The notes: generated from the letters alone by a model not told the origin. A stretch of DNA of 64,000 nucleotides from Ulota crispa (GCA_963920765.1 OY987246.1:10474868-10538867); one strand, 5' to 3'. Shown: positions 48,835 through 60,117, counted from the stretch's first letter. Translations and numbers: made by a program.

Positions 48835-49134
48835 ACGTGCTCTTGCGGGCATGTAATAGCGTCAAACGCTTGTCTTCAATCGCCAAGTCATGAACTTGGT
48901 TGGCTGGAGAAGCGGTCATCTCTGGCCGCTTGCCGATTTGGGTTCGAACCTCATCAGATTCGTCGAGCGGTGATGGTGGCCCACGGCTTGGCAGCTAGTG
49001 AAGTAGGAAATTGGTCCAATCAACCCGCTATCTATCTCCTTGAGCTATGCATGTGACAAGATGACGCAGTGCACTGGAATTTATGGCCGTTGCGCTGTTA
49101 CTAAACCGTGGTCTTCACCACGACCACCTTTTTT
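48835..49134 (+). mobile_element. SINE-like, tRNA-related GC-rich unit
   Basis: A strong box B, GGTTCGAACC at 48941-48950, follows a box A-like TGGCTGGAGAAG at 48901. The body ends with a perfect hairpin (CGTGGT-CTTC-ACCACG, 49107-49122) and a T6 run at 49129-49134, like an RNA polymerase III terminator. The 98-codon open frame across it is not supported as a protein. It could also be the 5' end of a non-LTR element. Confidence 0.55.
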
Positions 49135-50535
49135 GCCACAATTGTTGATTTATTGAAATCAACACAAACATAAATAAATAACAAATATCTACATGATGGA
49201 GAGATCTCCATAAGGACAACGCATTTAAATGATTCTTCTAAAATAGATTTGTAACTTTGTGAAGTTTCTAAATAATTACAAACCTTCTTTTACATTTGAA
49301 GATCTAACCAATGATTAGAGCAATATGTCAAGTGACAACCATTACTTTTACCATGGAATCAATTTTTTATTAGTAAATGAAAGATTTTTTATATTTTTTC
49401 AGTGAATATGATTTAGAATGATACACATACATCATACTTGTAACACAAAATAATGAGATGATTAATGATGTTGCCTCTTATTATTAGCAACAAAAAACAA
49501 GAAATGTTTTTGAATTTTTTTCGATAGAAATCAAATAAACTGAAGTTTAATATATGTTCACAACCAAGTCTGTAACAACATTATCAAATTTGATGATATA
49601 CATTACTTGCTGGGCAATATGAAGACTTTTTCCAATACAAAAGAAATTGTCTTCCAACCATTGTTGCAACCCTTTCTACGGTTTTGTTCCTTCTTAATAA
49701 ATATTCTAGTTCATTTGATGCTAATTCTAATATTCACATGTTGCTAATTATAAAAAAAGAGTTAGATTCTTGATGACTTTTCTTATAAGTTCACAAACTA
49801 TATTTCCAATTTTCAAATGCCATTTTATAAGATTATTAAACAAAAACATTTCTTTCTTTGAAGTGGGATACTTGGAAAGAATGAAACAATATTAACTCCC
49901 CTAATGTAATGCAATTAATATAAAATCCCACAAGAGATGACATAAACCAATTGATATAATTTCTTCTAAACTTGACTGTGTTTTGATGGCAATGGCTCAA
50001 GAACTTTGTATTGCAATACTTCTACTTTCAATGTTAGAATACATGATACAACTTTAATTTTCATGCAAGGTCAACCACTTAAGAACTTTTCTTCTTTTTG
50101 GAGTATGTTGCTAGTTAGGTGTCTCTAAATCCTTCTCTTTACAATTGTCTCTATTACACTACTTTTTATTAGTAAAAAATAGAGCTCAAGGTATTTTATT
50201 TGGCCATTTTAATTTATCTACAGTCTGTCAACAACTTTATTATGTTAAAAGCTATTCCTTTAGTATATCAAATCAATAATTGGTCAAATGAACAAAATTA
50301 TTTTTTGTTGGATGTTCTAAAAAGTGCTAAATCTTATTTTCAGACATTCATTATATAATAATATAATTTTGCTAAAGCTTCTATGCACTAACATTACTTG
50401 CAAATTTCAAATAATGAGACATAAATATCAAGTGTGAAGACTCAATCTCCAAGGAGTCGACAATACATTTTGCTACTTGTCATATGAAGTGTAGCTTGAA
50501 TATAAAGAAGGGCACAAAATATTCAAAAATTCTAC
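49135..50535. other. Gene-free AT-rich stretch
   Basis: No gene, RNA gene or element termini were recognised. Confidence 0.45.
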
Positions 50536-51444
50536 TTAACCCCTAAAATTCTTTTGTGTTTAGAGGTCCAAAATTGCTTCAAAATACTAGTCCCCAAAGC
50601 AAGGTCAAAATCTTCATTAAAACTTACTTTTAAACAAATCCAATTGTAGGATCCTTTGGTTGACTTGCACAAGTACATTGTCCCAAAATTTCAGAATGAA
50701 TATCCCTACCAATTGCAAGATCAATGTGTCTAGTCTTCAAAATGTAGGCTTTTTTAGTCCTTCCAGAAGGTGAAGTTTTGATTTTCAAACTTAAGAGAAA
50801 AACATGTATGTTGTTTTTCTTGTGCAATTTTGGCAATATGTTGGAAAACGGGTTGAAAGCATATATAAAAAAATTTAACCAAACTTTTTTTTGGATTCAT
50901 TTTTAAAGAAGTTGTAAAGTGAAAGATATTGATGAATGAAAGATATAACTAATATGCTAATAAGCTTTGGAAGAATTTGAAAATTGTTAATTCCAATGTT
51001 GAGAATGCTCTAATAGACAATTAGTAACTTTCATTTTCATTTTCATTTGAAAATTTTCAAAATTGAGAGTAAAAGATAACTTTATATGTTTTTCTACCCT
51101 CTTCCTACCTTCATTGCTTGCAAAATAAAACTCCTTTTAACTCTTACCTCATTATTTGGAATTGAATGATTCAATTTTTTTTTGAGTAAGTATCAATTTA
51201 TACAATTTGATAAATAAATAAAGAAATAAGAATATATTTTTTGCTGCCTGGTTTGACATTGAAATTGAAAAAACTTTATAACTTTTGCATTACTTATCGG
51301 AATAACACAAAATAAAGTTTCACATGTAGATTATGATGAGTAGCATCCATCCTAAAAATTTCATAAATATTTCCAATGAAAACAATAGAGCTTGCCCGAG
51401 TTCTCATAAAGCCCAAAGTGGGCTCCTTGGTCTTTAGGGGTTAT
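50536..51444 (+). mobile_element. TTAA-type element, 909 bp, diverged
   Basis: TTAACCCCTAAAATTC at 50536 and CCTTGGTCTTTAGGGG at 51425-51440, followed by TTAT. A GATCCTT box at 50650 lies 114 bp inside. The GGAATTGAATGATTCAA block lies at about 51158. It is an old copy of the A/D/E group. Confidence 0.72.
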
Positions 51445-51921
51445 ATAAGTTTTTATTCTAGGAAAATGTTTCCTTTGCAAAAAGTGGAAAAAAAATTAGT
51501 TTTTTTTTACATTGGTATATAAATAATAAAAATCACTACATGCACAAAGGGCCAAAAATGCAAGAAAATGATGTACAAAGTGACTTTTTCAACCCTAAAA
51601 TGCTAACTTTATCAAGATAATAGAAATCGTATGCTCAAAAACCATGTTTGTAAAATATCCTGTCATTATTTCCATTAAAACATCCACATACTCAAATATA
51701 GCCTATCCTAGGATTTGTTTAGTACGGCATTTCTCTCCACAATACATGAAAGGCATTGTTGCACAAGTCACAAGTTCTTCATGTGAGTTTGAATTTTTTT
51801 CTTCCACACATTCATAAAATCCAAAAAAATGTCAATAATTGTGTCATTAGCAAAATTTTGAGCTCTCCAGAAGGCCCTTATGAATGCATGCCTACTACAT
51901 AACAAAAGTAAGAAAAAATAG

Positions 51922-51978
<57 letters not shown>

Positions 51979-52294
51979 CTGGTTTGTACATTGTGTCATA
52001 TGATATGATTGCGTGATAGAGGTCAAATTTGACCTCTAAAATCTTCTCTATATGCACATTGGGCACGGATTCATAAGGGCCCTTTAGAGGACTCAAATTT
52101 CTCCTAATGAATTCACCTCAAGTTCCAATATTGATGCAAACATGGATCTTTTTGATGGCTAGAGAATACCATGTACAAAACATGTCTAATGAACAAAATA
52201 CTCCCAATGATCAAAATACATCCAATGATCAAAATACACCCCATGAATAGAATATGTCCAATGGACAGAATACGTCCATTGGACCACTTAGGGG
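51445..52294. repeat. Gene-free stretch with AT microsatellite and 19-bp degenerate tandem repeat
   Basis: An (AT)n tract of about 50 bp lies at 51925-51976. AATGATCAAAATACATCC-like units repeat about five times at 52188-52278. An orphan right terminus (CCACTTAGGGGTTAA) ends at 52298 and shares its TTAA with the element to the right. Confidence 0.7.
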
Positions 52295-53252
52295 TTAACC
52301 CCTCATTGCCTAAGGTCCAAAGATGCCTAACAAAATCTTTGTTTTTCAAGTATTGTAAGTCTAAATGTCAAATGGGTATGAAAATTTCAACCATATGATC
52401 TTGTAGTGTGCATGTTGCAAATCATGTGGATCAAATTTGGGGTCATTTGACCACATAACTTGGAAGATTATAGTGTTTTGGTGTTGAAAAAAGATGCTGA
52501 AATTTTTCTAAAAACACATTTGGAGGTGAATGTCAATTTCTAAACTTGTCAAATGAAAAATATTTAACATGTAAAGTGATCCAAAATCAATATACAAACA
52601 TATTGGTGACAAAATTTATCATTCAATAGGCTCATTGTGTTTGCAAAATTGTTTTGAAATGTCAAAAAAAACTAAAAATAGTAGCAAAAATTCTTGTCTA
52701 TGAATAAACCTCCTAAAATGTTTCTTATTCATTCATAACTTCTTGGATTGATAACAACAAAAACTTGACTAGTATGTGCAACTTTTCCAACAAATAAAAA
52801 AACTAAAATCAAATGTTGTATGAAGAAGTTATAAGCCACCAAAGTTCATTCTAATGAAAAAAATTGAATTTTGAACTTTGAGTTGCTCCCAAACATTCAA
52901 AACAACTTGGATTGACATGAAAATGTCACCACAAGACTAGATTTTAAGGATGACAAAACCCAACAAATTCTATTGAAAGCAAACATTTCATAAAAAAGAT
53001 ACAAGTCCCCAAATTTGTAGCCATCACAATGTAGTGTGATGTACTCAAATTAAACTTGTGAACTTTGAATGGTTTTCACAAACTCAATATGTCTTACATT
53101 GATCTAAATTTTTTATCTAGACTAGTATGTGCAACTCCTCCAACAAGATTGATCGAATTTTAATTATACATGCAAAATCACAACATTTCAAATTGTATTG
53201 CCAAGGCATTAGAGGATACTTTCTATCCCCTTATTAGGCAATGAAGGGTTAA
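52295..53252. mobile_element. TTAA element, 958 bp
   Basis: TTAACCCCTCATTGCCTAAG at 52295 and TTAGGCAATGAAGGGTTAA ending at 53252 are inverse over about 18 bp. A GATCTTG box lies at 52398 (103 bp inside). The interior is built from repeated TAACTTnTTGGATTGA modules (about 52738, 52905, 53097). It is non-coding. Confidence 0.8.
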
Positions 53253-53485
53253 GAGCCCTACCTTCACATTCCCATGATTACACCCATTGCTTATCAAGAA
53301 ATGGCCTACAAACAAATCCACAATGTTGTCGCCCTTCTTATGTTCACAATTATCCTCTTTCATTTTCCGGTCGAAACGAGGGACGGGCATTGTTGTGGGC
53401 TGGGGTTAAGTGGCACGCCGTTTCGTGAGACAGGGTGGAATATCTCCATTTCTTCACTTGTTAAAAAACGCAAGAAATAAGATAC
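53253..53485. other. Short GC-richer patch, no assignable function
   Basis: Positions 53370-53450 (GTCGAAACGAGGGACGGGC ... GGCACGCCGTTTCGTGAGAC) are GC-richer than the surroundings and carry a short internal complementarity (CGAAACG / CGTTTCG). The origin is not recognised. Confidence 0.35.
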
Positions 53486-54028
53486 TTAACCCTTGAGTTC
53501 TTTGATTACGTTTCACCCAAAACACTTAGAATGAGCCGTTTTGATAGCAAAGGTAAAAATTTAATAAAAAATGATTTTATTTTATGCAATTTACTGTAGG
53601 GTTTAGTAGTGCACTACTTCTGCACTATGCTGGAGTAAAAAGATGAAAGACATTTGCCACATAGATTGTGAGATTATCTCCTAAAGTGTTTTTTGATCAA
53701 TTTTTCACCAAATCTGCTGCAAAATTGTCATTTCTAATACAAGTACCAAATTTTTTAAAACGTCTATTTTTGAACACATGTAATTGTAAGATCTTGTAGT
53801 ACACTAGATTCAAAAGATTTTTAAAAAATTCAGAAATTTGCCGTGCAAGTTGTAAGGTATTTGAGTTGGAATTGACAAAAAGTCATCTTTTGTCCCTGCA
53901 AAAATATGTGCAATTGCACTTCAGAAAATCACATTTAGTGTGATTTTTTTCCAAAATGGTTGTGGTAACTCTTTGGATTAATTTTTCAATGCAAGTTGGA
54001 TACACACCCAAAAAGTTTAGGAGAAATA

Positions 54029-54438
54029 TGAGCCCTCCAAGAACCCCCTACAGAGTCTCTAAAGAGGTCTTAAGATATGTACTTACTACAACAAACAAAT
54101 CACTAATCCCCTATTTCCGCTCACCCTTTGAATTCAAAACAACCATGAAAATTATATTCTTATGTTATCCCAATTGGACAAAAACTATGGATACAAATGT
54201 ACAATAAGACCATAAATTCTACATTACTCTATTTGAATATATAAGTGATATATTTGGATCATGACTAGTGAGTACATTTACGTATTTTATGAGTACAATG
54301 CTCTTTTTATTGTTTTGGGTTGTACATGTAGCTTAGGTCCTTCATACAAGGTAGCAATAAGGGTGCCTTTTTCTTGTACTCAAGCTAGGCAATTAATAGC
54401 TTGGTTTGTCAAACCTTATGGGGCTCTTGGAGGGCTCA
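54029..54438. mobile_element. Element with 19-bp inverted ends nested in family D, 410 bp
   Basis: The ends TGAGCCCTCCAAGAACCCC and the inverse of TGAGCCCTCCAAGAGCCCC are nearly perfect. Other D copies lack the sequence. The target duplication is not evident and the superfamily is unknown. The short open frames here have no known motif. Confidence 0.65.
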
Positions 54439-54696
54439 AATTTTTACTAATGTTACAAATTATTTGGAATTGTACAATGCAAGGGGAAAAAAAAGAAGTA
54501 AAAAGAAGTAGAAAATGATTCAAAACATTAAATTGTATAGAATTTAATTACAAAAATGAAAATTGGAAATTCCAACGAGAATAATGTTGCAATAAACAAT
54601 ACATATCTTTTGGTTGTCTTTTTTTTTCCAAAATATTGAAATTTGAGTTAAATACAAGACTTTGAATTTTGTTTTAGAGGAGAGATTCCTCAACTA

Positions 54697-54962
54697 AACG
54701 CCATATTTGTTAATTTGGGGAACTATGTTTGAATTTGGGACTTTTGCAGGTTTAAGGTGATCACATTAAACCCAACTTTAGGTTTAAGCAACATTTTTTT
54801 GGTACACATGCCCTCACCTGAAAGGAGGAATTTGCAAGGGAAAAAATCTTAGTGGCTCAGACTGAATCTGATACCTTTGAATCTAGTTTAAGGTAACGTT
54901 TTGGGTTTAAGGTGAAGTTCAATTTAGGAACTGCGTTTTCCCAATTTAACAAATATGGCGTT
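54697..54962. mobile_element. Foldback element nested in family D, 266 bp, ACTA flanks
   Basis: The ends AACGCCATATTTGTTAA and the inverse, with ACTA on both sides (54693-54696 and 54963-54966). Absent from D copies at 3563 and in the mosaic at 37683. Related to 18994-19121. The interior has repeated GGTTTAAGGTGA-like blocks. Confidence 0.72.
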
Positions 54963-55507
54963 ACTATCAGCAAACTAAAGGTCTCCATAACTTTCATCTC
55001 ATTAAGAAAAATGGAATGATTCAAAGCATTTCAACATACATATAAATCTAGAAAACCAATTTCAAATTTTTATGCCATAAAATTTTGATAAATTAACACT
55101 GCCCAAGGTGCATGAAATTCAAAGAAAATCACATATCATGCAATGACTTTTGAATTATGTAGTCAAAAGTTATGAAAATTGTTGGGCCTTAAAGCTACTC
55201 CTTGGACATGTCATGTGTGAAAATTTCAAATAAAAAGAGAATGAAACTCCATTTGTAATGAGATGTTCAAAATTGCTATGTTGCCAAAAAAACGCAGTTT
55301 GGTCCTTTAAGGATTATATAGTTTGAAGTGAAAAATAATTTTTTTGGGGGCATTCAAATTTTAGGTAGCTCCAATTTGGGAAGGATTTTGTACTAGTTGA
55401 TTTCCATGTTTTGCTTAAACTCTTTTAAATTTATTTTTTAAATAAAGCCGGCCATATGTGAAATAAATTTCATAGCATTTTGAATTGGAGAACACATACT
55501 ACAAAAG

Positions 55508-55552
<45 letters not shown>

Positions 55553-55971
55553 TACTTCAAGAAAATTCTTATACAAAGCTGTTTCTTCAACAATTTTTGG
55601 TTTCCACATCCAATAATTTTTCCAAAAATGTGAATGATGGAGTTTTGGATTTTAGCTAGCTTTAGATAAAGGGGAAAAAGGGAAATTGGCCAATAAATAT
55701 CTTTGACAAGCTTGATCAACATAAGATTACAGTTGCCAAAGGTGAAGTGAAGGGCAATAAGCAAAAATAATTGTCTTCATGGAATGAGGTTGGGTCCAAA
55801 TATTATAAGGAAGTAGAGTTGTCCCTCAACCTTTGGGCAAGATCCCAAAATTTCAGATTTCATGTAAATAAATGTGCCTGTACTACCCTACAAGCAAGCA
55901 TATTTACATGTTCCAACATAATTATTTTTGTACAAATCAAAATGATTTGAAATTGTTGCATTGGAAGGCTA

Positions 55972-56675
55972 CACAGATAATGGTAATCAGTGTTGGCAAC
56001 ACTGATTACAAACCCCAACATTAAATGTCAACAACCCTCTTAATGTTACCAACACTAAATATCAACCTAACACTATTTGTCAACTATTGCAATTTTTGGG
56101 AGTAAATCTTTTTTACAAGTTTACATTTAGTGTTAGAAAATGGTTCATTTTTATTACAACAAAAAAACATAAATTAAATTCATGAGTGAATATCTAGACA
56201 ACTATTTGGCACAAACTACAAACTTGGGCCGGATTGAGTTTGTCCATTAGATTAAAATCATTGTCACCGTTCATTGATGAAAAATGATAGAAATAATCCA
56301 AAAAATCCAAAAATCCAAAAAAATTCCAAAAAAAAGGGTTAATTTTTTTATTTAGTGTTATAATCTAATGTTCCCAAAGTTCCCAAAGAAGTTCCCAAAG
56401 TTCCCATATGACGTTCCCAAAGTTTCCAATGAAGTTCTTAAAGTTCCTATATGACATTCTCAAAGTTCCCATATGATGTTCCCAATGTTCCCAATGACAT
56501 TCCCAAAGTTCCCACATGACGTTCCCATAGTTCCCATAGTTTGGAGGAGGCAACAAAGCATGATGTGCACAAAAAGAAGGCAACTCTAAATGCAAACTAG
56601 TTGAGATTTAGAGTGAGTGAAGTTAAAGTGTAGGTAACACTATTAGTTCCATAACACTAAATACCATTATTAGTG
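55972..56675. mobile_element. CACTA-type element nested in family J, 704 bp
   Basis: The ends CACAGATAATGGTAATCAGTG and the inverse of CACTAATAATGGTATTTAGTG, flanked by TA (55970-55971 and 56676-56677). The J paralogue reads through with one TA at the site. It contains an irregular 22-bp tandem array built on GTTCCCAAAGTTCCCATATG at 56370-56545. It is non-coding. Confidence 0.78.
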
Positions 56676-56778
56676 TACTCCTTGGGCACACATCATGTAA
56701 AGCTCTTGTGGTAATATGTTTATTATTCTATAAATACTAGATATTGCCAATAAACATTGTTTGGTCCTTTAGGGTTTA

Positions 56779-57790
56779 TCATTAGGAGATTGATTTAGAG
56801 AATTTTGAATCCACGTTTGGATTTAGAGACCTAGATTTAGTCTAGAACTAAGGAGGAGGACAAAATTGACCAACTCCAACATAGGATCAAATTGATACTT
56901 TTATCCTTGTTTGGAAAAAAAGGTGAAATTTTTCCATCTTGGCCCCACAAATTGGCATGTCATCTAAACCCAACTAGAGTGAATTGACCACCTTATTGCC
57001 CCCCTACCTAGATGAATGGAGCCTTGGGACTCTTACTATTACACATCCATGTTTTTGAGCTAGTTTGAAAAGTTCCGCTTTTTATACAAAATTGAGAGAA
57101 AGTAAAAATTGCCCCTATTTTGGAGTTGTTCAATTATATCCCCTCCCAAGATCATTTGACAAAATCAAGATCTTTAAATCCAAATGTGAATTCAAATTCC
57201 TCAAGTTCAATCTCATCATGGTAGATTTCCAAATTTTGAAATGTGAAAGAGAGTAAGTTTTGCACCTTAGCCTAGCAACCTCATAAAGCAATGAACAAAA
57301 CCCCACTCATCTAGGTGGGGGGTAATGAGGAGATCAGTTCAACACAACTATCTAACTCTAGCCATTGTTGCAAAGGGGATGATTTTGGGCCAAGGGTGAA
57401 TTGACCCCCTTATTGCCCCTTGCCTAAATGAATAGGGTTAGGAGCCTAGTCAATTGCTTTATGAGTTTGTGGGGCTAGGGTGAAAAAGCCCTGTTTTTCA
57501 CATTTTGAAAATTTGGAGAATTTAAAAATTTACCATCAAGAGTGATTTTGAAAATTTTGACTTTCACATTTGGATTTAAAATCCTTAATTTAATCTAAAA
57601 TATTGGAGGAGAATATAATTGACATCCACAATAAGGGACAAATTATTGCTCTTACGCTAACATATAAAAATATAAAATTAAGAACCTTTTCCACCCTAAC
57701 TTGAAAACATGGATGTGCACTGGACAGAGTTTTGAGGCTTCATTCATCCAGGCGGGGGGCAATGAGGGCGTAAGTTCACCCCGACCATGA
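56779..57790. repeat. Modular inverted-repeat cluster
   Basis: A CCTTATTGCCCCCC plus ACCTAGATGAAT-type block occurs in alternating orientation near 56990, 57305, 57405 and 57740. Between the blocks, CACATTTGGATTTAAA-like segments appear inverted (about 57170-57245 against 57500-57590). Related sequence lies at 22798-22990. Probably a composite foldback element. Its borders are not defined. Confidence 0.55.
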
Positions 57791-58129
57791 TTTTGGACAT
57801 GGTTGTTTTCCTGACGCTGTACCAATAAGGCTGCTCACAACATTGCCTTGGAGTCCATCACCTGGAGTACAATATTGTACAGAATGGTGGTACCATGTGG
57901 AGCTTGATAAGAAACCTGCAAAGTTGTCACAAGTCTGCTTTGTCACTCTGGGCTGTAAATTCCAGCCTTCGAGCTGGCTGATGGAGTGACGCATTTACTC
58001 TCAAGTTGGGCACTCCCATCGATTCCATAATAACTTGTTTGTGGACTGTAACCAGTTCACACTTCGTCTCTCACATCGGTCAAATTGTGCGGAACCTGTG
58101 AGCATTGCTGTAAATTTTTGCTCGTTAAT
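57791..58129. other. GC-richer patch without assignable gene
   Basis: Base composition rises (for example GGAGTCCATCACCTGGAG, TTCCAGCCTTCGAGCTGG). Minus-strand open frames of 72 and 64 codons run through it, but I recognise no family. It could be a decayed gene fragment or a captured segment. Confidence 0.3.
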
Positions 58130-58131
58130 TA

Positions 58132-58528
58132 AGGTGGAAGCACCCATACCCCATAACTTAAGCAATTCTGCAACAAAACTGCAAAGAGTAGGCAATAATT
58201 TTTCCCGTGTAGGAAGATAAGAAGATTTGGGAATTGCAAATTTTTCATTATTTTATTTGTAAAATTGAAATTATTATGAATTTTGGGAGTCAAAATATGC
58301 TTTGAACCTATTGCCAACTTCTAAATTCATGCAATTCTGATGATAACCAAACTATTTTCTGCTCCTTACTTCCTACTTCACTTTGGGACACATGGCATGA
58401 CTTAATTGGTCCCAACCTTGAAAAGGTTAGAAGAACGCATTCCAAAGCACATATTGTTTTTTTTTTATAGAAATAACGTACCCTATTGATTGAATATGGG
58501 GCATTGTTGGCTATAGGTACTTCCACCT
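58132..58528. mobile_element. TA-flanked AGGTGGAAGC element (family K), 397 bp
   Basis: AGGTGGAAGCACCCATA at 58132 and the inverse AGGTGGAAGTACCTATA from 58528, with TA at 58130-58131 and 58529-58530. It is the uninterrupted counterpart of 17337-18078: the single TTAA at 58158-58161 is where the other copy carries a TTAA element. Confidence 0.8.
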
Positions 58529-59703
58529 TACTTGCTGCCACAATCATGTGCCTAGGTAGCAACTCTCTCATGCACCAAAACATGCCATTAAAAACCTTTA
58601 CCTTGGGTCTGGAAAAATCTAATTAACTTGCATCACAAATTAATCTCTAATAGCTCAAGCCTCCAAAAATATTCAACTAAGGTTGCAAAGCTTAATGCTA
58701 ATTTCCACTAGTGAGTTGAGAAATATCCAAGATTTGTGTGGTTTGGTTTCTCAAAAACAACATTGTGGATAGTGTTTGGTTCCCTCTCATGCGGTTTGGT
58801 GGAGACCTTTAAGCTTTAATTTTGTAAACTAAATGGAACCCATTTTTGTTTTTGCACAAGTGGAGTTGTTCAGTAGGGGCTTTAAAGTTTAAACCTCAGG
58901 GAAAAAAGAAAAAGATAAAATTGAGGCATATTTCTTTGCAAACATATCAATTTTTGCATTTTTTCATGAGAAAATGAGAAAGGTTTGCACACCTGGCAAG
59001 GTGTGCAAAAGTGCAAGTATGGGCTTTTCTATGTGAGAAAACCAAAAGCTTGGACCCTCTTGTGTGCAAAATTGACCAATATATATATATATAAACCACC
59101 ATGATTTCTTTTTTTCTTTGCAAAAAGGATTGGAGGCAATACTAGTTTTAAGTGGAGAATGTACCAAGCTCTGAAACCCTCCATTCACTATATACAGGCG
59201 TGTTGTTTCCTGCAAATGGGAAGGGTGTTGTTGCATTATGGTGTTGTTCATTTTAGACCCCTTGATTGGGAGCAAATTAACACAATCCAACCAAAAATTG
59301 AGCTTACATACGAGAATAACATCCCTTGCCATTCCCATGTCTTACGTCAACATCCACACCCTTATTAGTCAAGTTTACTGTAATGTGCCGCCAAAAATTT
59401 ACATCTACTATTGGCTAGCCCTCAAAATTCATATCCACCCACCATTGCTCACCAAATGTGCCTTTTAAAATATTCAATTGATCAAATCATCAAGTGGAAT
59501 GTAGAATAAAGCTCACTAAATTTAAGATGAATTGTGATTTCAAGAACCATTGTTTGGCACGTTAAGATTGTGTGGCACAAAAATATTTGAGGGGTTGGGA
59601 TTGCTTATCATCCAAGTATGGATAGTGTCAAACCCTTAATGCATAAGGTGTGGATGCTCTTAAACATGTTTTTGTACATGCCACTAGGTCTATTGGAGCA
59701 CAA
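58529..59703. other. Gene-free stretch
   Basis: No gene was recognised. The 124-codon minus-strand open frame (58964-59338) contains a low-complexity IYIYI run from a short (TA) tract at about 59079-59092 and no familiar domain. A lone GGATGCTCTTA, like a PIF right end, lies at 59652. Confidence 0.4.
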
Positions 59704-59711
59704 TAAAATAA

Positions 59712-60117
59712 GGGAATTGCTAAAGCTACACCCAAAATTGCTAATGCCACACCCTTGTGAGCATGTAATTTGAGAGTTTAATGCTGTATTTTTTATTCAA
59801 GTGGTCCATCATTCATTCAAGCATGGCATTACCATCTCTTTGAAAGAAAGAAGAACAGTTTTTTTTGTTAAACTTATATTTCACCATTGCTATTTTTTTG
59901 ATTTACTTTTGCTTTAAGCAAATCAAAAATCCTGTATTTTTAGTTTCAAATTTGAGTACCTCCATTTTTTAATATAAATATAACTTTAGAATGATAGAGG
60001 TGAAACAGTTTTTTTGATTCAAATCAAAAAAATCAACATTAAATTCTCACATTTCATGCTCAAAACACACATTGGAGTGTGGCGTTAACAATTTTGGGTA
60101 TGGCTTTAGCAATTCCC
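59712..60117. mobile_element. MULE- or hAT-like element with 8-bp target duplication, 406 bp
   Basis: The inverted ends start GGGAATTGCTAAAGC and stay similar for about 46 bp (about 40 matches), through CCCAAAATTG and GCCACAC. A perfect 8-bp direct repeat TAAAATAA flanks it (59704-59711 and 60118-60125). Long ends favour a Mutator-like element, while 8 bp is the standard hAT size. It is non-coding. Confidence 0.82.

Larger units (their letters stand above)
53674..55317 (+). mobile_element. TTAA-group element, family D, with a TTAT target duplication and two nested elements
   Basis: CTCCTAAAGTG starts after TTAT at 53674-53677, and GGTCCTTTAAGGA ends before TTAT at 55314-55317. The J paralogue has a single TTAT (ATAA on the plus strand at 35807-35810), so this copy used TTAT, not TTAA. 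After removing 54029-54438 and 54697-54962 it is about 950 bp, like the other D copies. A GATCTTG box at 53790 lies 116 bp inside. Confidence 0.8.
53486..56778 (+). mobile_element. TTAA-type element, family J, carrying D and CACTA insertions
   Basis: TTAACCCTTGAGTTC at 53486 and TTTGGTCCTTTAGGGTTTA ending at 56778. Subtracting D (53674-55317) and the CACTA element (55972-56675) leaves about 950 bp, which matches the J parts of 35057-39930 in inverse orientation. A run of 43 A residues at 55508-55550 replaces a short AAAAGTTTAAAATAGG-like segment of the paralogue. It is non-coding. Confidence 0.75.

Noticed and set aside
48760..49056. 98-codon open frame with GC-rich composition as a gene
   Set aside because: It crosses a SINE-like unit with a box B motif and RNA polymerase III-like terminator, and the peptide has no recognisable domain.
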